From NCBI GenBank assembly GCA_035527515.1, contig DATLAJ010000018.1, positions 1 through 26,813 on the forward strand: a stretch of DNA of 26,813 bases. The letters run 5' to 3'. The notes beneath the pieces are model-generated. The model was not told the origin of the DNA, made no database searches, and was given only the letters and a program-made list of their open reading frames with translations. Origin of the DNA: a bacterium (GTDB lineage: Bacteria; B130-G9). Shown here piece after piece: positions 24,257 through 26,813 of the stretch (positions are counted from its first letter, which is position 1; the number at the start of each line of letters is the position of its first letter). The position numbers and the translations under genes are program-made.

Positions 24257-25321
24257 TCAGATAAGTCCAACCTCGCTGTTGTCGCCTAGCACAAATCGCA
24301 GCGCCTTGGGCTTGGCATTACTCCTGCCTATCCTAACGTTCCGCCCGATCAGGCTGTCCTCGACCCTGAACCCAATGTTCTCAAGCAAGCAGTTGGCAAG
24401 GACAACGCTGTGCTCGATCTCAGAGCCGATTATCTTTGTGTCATGATGGATCGACGTGAAAGAGCCAATATAGGAGTCTATTATCTGGGTATTCCTGCCT
24501 ATAATCGCAGGCCCACGAACTACACTGTTGCGCACCTCACATCCCGTCGTGAGCACCACCTTCCCGACGAGCTGCGAGTTCGCATCAACATAGCCATCAA
24601 GCTTCGGCTCCAGCGAATCAAGCACCAGCCTATTCGCCTCCAGCAGGTCCTCCACATTGCCGGTGTCCTTCCACCACCCCGTAATCGTGTGCGGAGCCAC
24701 AGTGTAGCCCTTGTCTATGAGGTATTGGATAGCGTCTGTGATCTCCAGCTCGTTGCGGGGCGACGGCTTGATGTTCCTGGCCGCCTCGAAGATGTTCTTG
24801 TCAAACAAATATACACCAACCAGAGCAAGGTCGCTCTTGGGGCTCTTGGGCTTCTCCACAAGCCTAACTATTCTGCCGTCCTCGAGCTCCGCCACGCCAA
24901 ACTGCGACGGGTTCTTCACGTGCTCCAAGAGAATCTGAGCGTTCGGGGCGTCCCTCTTGAACTGCTCCACGAAGCTCGCAACCCCCTCTACGATGAGATT
25001 ATCCCCCAAGTACATTATGAACCTGTCCTGACCGAGAAACTCCTCCGCCGTTAAGACCGCATGCGCCAACCCAAGTGGCGCCGACTGCTCAATGAACGTG
25101 AAACTCGCACCAAACCTCGAGCCATCACCGCAGGCTGCCATTATCTCGTCCTTTGTATCGCCTACGATGATCCCAATATCGGTGATGCCCGCCGCGATGA
25201 TCGCCTCGATCCCATAGAAGAGGATCGGCTTGTTAGCCACAGGGATCAGCTGCTTGGCGTTTGTGTATGTTATGGGCCGAAGCCTGGTGCCCGTCCCGCC
25301 GCTAAGTATCAGGCCCTTCAT
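24257..25321 (-). CDS. glucose-1-phosphate thymidylyltransferase, long RmlA type
   Basis: Sugar-nucleotide pyrophosphorylase that probably makes dTDP-glucose from glucose 1-phosphate and dTTP, the first step to rhamnose and other dTDP sugars of surface polysaccharide. The nucleotide-binding motif [11 protein letters not shown] and the following [13 protein letters not shown] are at the start; GDNLI, FVEKP-like [10 protein letters not shown] and [15 protein letters not shown] follow. After about residue 245 comes a left-handed beta-helix-like tail with isoleucine/valine-rich hexads ([13 protein letters not shown] and onward), the mark of the long RmlA form. The start is ATG at 25321, since homologues begin MKGLILSGG; the frame is open 15 codons further. 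No other rml gene is nearby, so the pathway role is inferred. Confidence 0.92.
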   Translation of the reverse strand: MKGLILSGGTGTRLRPITYTNAKQLIPVANKPILFYGIEAIIAAGITDIGIIVGDTKDEIMAACGDGSRFGASFTFIEQSAPLGLAHAVLTAEEFLGQDRFIMYLGDNLIVEGVASFVEQFKRDAPNAQILLEHVKNPSQFGVAELEDGRIVRLVEKPKSPKSDLALVGVYLFDKNIFEAARNIKPSPRNELEITDAIQYLIDKGYTVAPHTITGWWKDTGNVEDLLEANRLVLDSLEPKLDGYVDANSQLVGKVVLTTGCEVRNSVVRGPAIIGRNTQIIDSYIGSFTSIHHDTKIIGSEIEHSVVLANCLLENIGFRVEDSLIGRNVRIGRSNAKPKALRFVLGDNSEVGLI

Positions 25322-25377
25322 CCGCTCTTTTTTCCCAGTTGCGCTGGCCGACGCCAATGGCGCCACAATATAATCTC

Positions 25378-25399
25378 GCGATTATCCTAAGATATTCGC
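25378..25399 (-). promoter_or_regulatory. imperfect palindrome at a likely promoter of the recA operon
   Basis: On the minus strand GCGAATATC, four bases TTAG, then GATAATCGC: 9-base arms with one mismatch. It lies about 57 bases before the ATG of the nucleotidyltransferase gene and overlaps promoter-like sequence (TTGCGT, 17 bases, TATCTT; also GATAAT). It could be an operator. It matches none of the LexA boxes I know, so the regulator is unknown. Confidence 0.35.
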
Positions 25400-25495
25400 T
25401 TGTGAAAAGCCACGCAAGCTTTGACCCCCAAAAATCAGATTGACCGTGTGGGCGACCGACCTTCCTCGAGCCCGACGCCCCCTCAATGTGATTGC

Positions 25496-25511
25496 TGGGG
25501 CTTCAGCCCCA
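25496..25511 (-). repeat. TGAA-loop hairpin 4
   Basis: Perfect inverted repeat in the 230-base gap between the divergent nucleotidyltransferase and cyclase genes. On the minus strand it reads TGGGGC, loop TGAA, GCCCCA. It shares the loop type with the hairpins at 2808, 2914 and 3001, more than 22 kb away. No T-run follows on either strand. Confidence 0.6.
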
Positions 25512-25596
25512 CGTTGACACGCGGAGCCACGAACGATAGCCTTGAGCTAAGAATCGAACCTGAACAGGGATTAAAGCAAAGAGTTCGAGGCCTCAA

Positions 25597-26813
25597 ATGA
25601 GATGCTCAAACTGCGGGACTGAGCTGCTGGACAGGGCGAAGTTCTGCCTCGAGTGCGGCGCGAAGCAGGGGCCGGCCAGACAGGCGATCCTCCCGGAGCA
25701 AGAGATAGCCGAGATTCAGAAGCGCTCGCAGACAAATGAATACGCCTCAAAACTGAGCGAGATCGCCGAGAAAGGCATCGCCATCGAGCGGCGTGACGTT
25801 GCGGTCCTGTTCGTGGATGTTTCGGGCTTCACGCCTATGTTCGCCGCGCTTGGGTCGGAGGAGGTGCGCGAGGTCATGCGCGACGTCTATTCCGTCATGT
25901 CCGGGGCGATCACGCGTTGCGGCGGCTACGTTGACAAGTTCATCGGCGACGAGGTGATGGCCATCTTCGGGGCGCCTCTTGCGCTTGAGCGTCCCTGCGA
26001 GCGGGCGATAACGGCCGTTGATGAGGTAGAGATCGGACTTGCGGCGGTAAACTACCACTTCAAGGACATCTTGCAGTTGCCACTATCAGTCCACGCTGGC
26101 ATCGCGTTCGGCCAGGTTGAGGCTGGCAAGCTCGGCGAATCTCAAAAGCTCGAATACACCATTCTGGGCGAGACCGTTAATCTGGCGAAGCGCCTCACAG
26201 ATGCGGCTTTTGCCAAGACCGTTCTTGTCTCGTCAAAGGCCAAGTCGCTTGCAGAGGAGGCGTTCGAGTTTGAGAGCCTCGGTGTGCAGCAGATGCCGGG
26301 CATAGCAAAGCCGTTGGATGTCTTCAGGCTCATCGGCCCAAAACCAGTCACCGGCGAGCGCATAGGCTTTTCTGAGCTCGGCGCGTCCATGTTCGGTCGA
26401 GACGACGAGTTTGATACGCTGAAGGCGGCCTTCGCGAAGCTTCAAGAGTGCTACCCCGAGCCCAAGCCATGCAAGCCGGGCGAGGCCAAGTTCCGCGATT
26501 CCTCGCACATCTTCGGCATCACGAGCGAGGCGGGGCTCGGCAAATCAAGGCTGAAGCGCGAGCTCAAGTATTACATCCGCGAGAACTTTGGCCGGGGTGG
26601 GGCGAGGTTTTTGGCTGGGGGCAGCTGGGGCATCGGCAAGACGCCTCTTTACTGGCCGATCAAGCAGCAGATCGCGTCCGCACTTGGCTTCGATCTAACT
26701 GCCAGCACGCAGGTCATCGAGGAGGGTCTGTCAAGGCTCGAGAATGATGCGGCGTTCGATGCCGAGCATGTGCCCTACATCTATCACCTCTTTGGCCTGA
26801 AGTTCCACGGCGA
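25597..26813 (+). CDS. zinc-ribbon class III adenylate cyclase with AAA-type ATPase, 3' end cut
   Basis: The frame is open from ATG 25597 to the right edge (405 codons, no stop). Residues 3-20 form a zinc ribbon (CSNCG and CLECG). A class III cyclase homology domain covers about 67-230: metal-binding Asp74 (FVDVSGFT) and Asp118 (DKFIGDEVMAIFG), purine-selecting Lys114 and Thr188 (YTILG), and transition-state Asn195 and Arg199 (VNLAKR). All key residues are present, favouring ATP over GTP as substrate. From about 270 a P-loop NTPase begins (FGRDDEFDTL, then SEAGLGKSRL). This matches the large cyclase-ATPase-TPR proteins in which the C-terminal half is regulatory, so several hundred residues are likely missing. 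GAGG lies 6 bases before the ATG. It is divergent from the nucleotidyltransferase-recA operon. Confidence 0.93.
   Translation, partial: MRCSNCGTELLDRAKFCLECGAKQGPARQAILPEQEIAEIQKRSQTNEYASKLSEIAEKGIAIERRDVAVLFVDVSGFTPMFAALGSEEVREVMRDVYSVMSGAITRCGGYVDKFIGDEVMAIFGAPLALERPCERAITAVDEVEIGLAAVNYHFKDILQLPLSVHAGIAFGQVEAGKLGESQKLEYTILGETVNLAKRLTDAAFAKTVLVSSKAKSLAEEAFEFESLGVQQMPGIAKPLDVFRLIGPKPVTGERIGFSELGASMFGRDDEFDTLKAAFAKLQECYPEPKPCKPGEAKFRDSSHIFGITSEAGLGKSRLKRELKYYIRENFGRGGARFLAGGSWGIGKTPLYWPIKQQIASALGFDLTASTQVIEEGLSRLENDAAFDAEHVPYIYHLFGLKFHG

Overview
The window is about 26.8 kb of moderately GC-rich, gene-dense bacterial chromosome. It encodes apolipoprotein N-acyltransferase (so probably lipoproteins and an outer membrane), Hfq next to MiaA, RecA and ThiL. 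Many genes start with GTG or TTG and overlap by a few bases. There is no rRNA, tRNA, phage, CRISPR or complete insertion sequence. The protein set (AmmeMemoRadiSam-type radical SAM enzyme, a fused TIGR03960/TIGR03936 protein, and several signalling proteins built from FHA, GAF, SpoIIE, Ser/Thr kinase and cyclase domains) suggests a free-living diderm, perhaps from a poorly cultivated phylum. I cannot name the taxon from sequence alone.

Layout. (1) 1-2636, minus: a Tat-signal-like radical SAM enzyme translationally coupled to a GAF-SpoIIE phosphatase that runs off the left edge. (2) 2637-3212: a hairpin-rich gap between divergent genes. (3) 3213-8317, plus: an overlapping trio of secreted M14 metallocarboxypeptidase, FHA-GAF histidine-kinase-like protein without the phosphoacceptor histidine, and Nudix hydrolase. 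(4) 8318-8795: a non-coding, structure-rich gap. (5) 8796-17463, plus: two radical SAM genes, polyprenyl-phosphate mannose synthase, a membrane Ser/Thr kinase, a DUF167 protein and Lnt. (6) 25321-17408, minus: nucleotidyltransferase, recA, thiL, DUF2062, two CNNM/CBS membrane proteins, miaA and hfq, most of them a few bases apart; hfq ends inside the 3' end of lnt. (7) 25597 to the right edge, plus: a zinc-ribbon class III nucleotide cyclase with a P-loop ATPase region, cut by the window end.

How the genes work together. The minus cluster looks like a long housekeeping operon (sugar nucleotide activation, recombination, cofactor synthesis, tRNA modification, RNA chaperone). The plus cluster mixes envelope functions (Lnt, mannosyl carrier lipid synthesis) with radical SAM enzymes and a transmembrane kinase. 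Four separate signalling proteins sit within 27 kb.

I found no clear new defence or mobile system. The items most worth following are the Tyr-for-His kinase in the peptidase/Nudix cassette, a set of four dispersed hairpins with TGAA loops and differing stems, a possible folded RNA or mobile-repeat element at about 8391-8563, and an imperfect palindrome upstream of the nucleotidyltransferase-recA operon.
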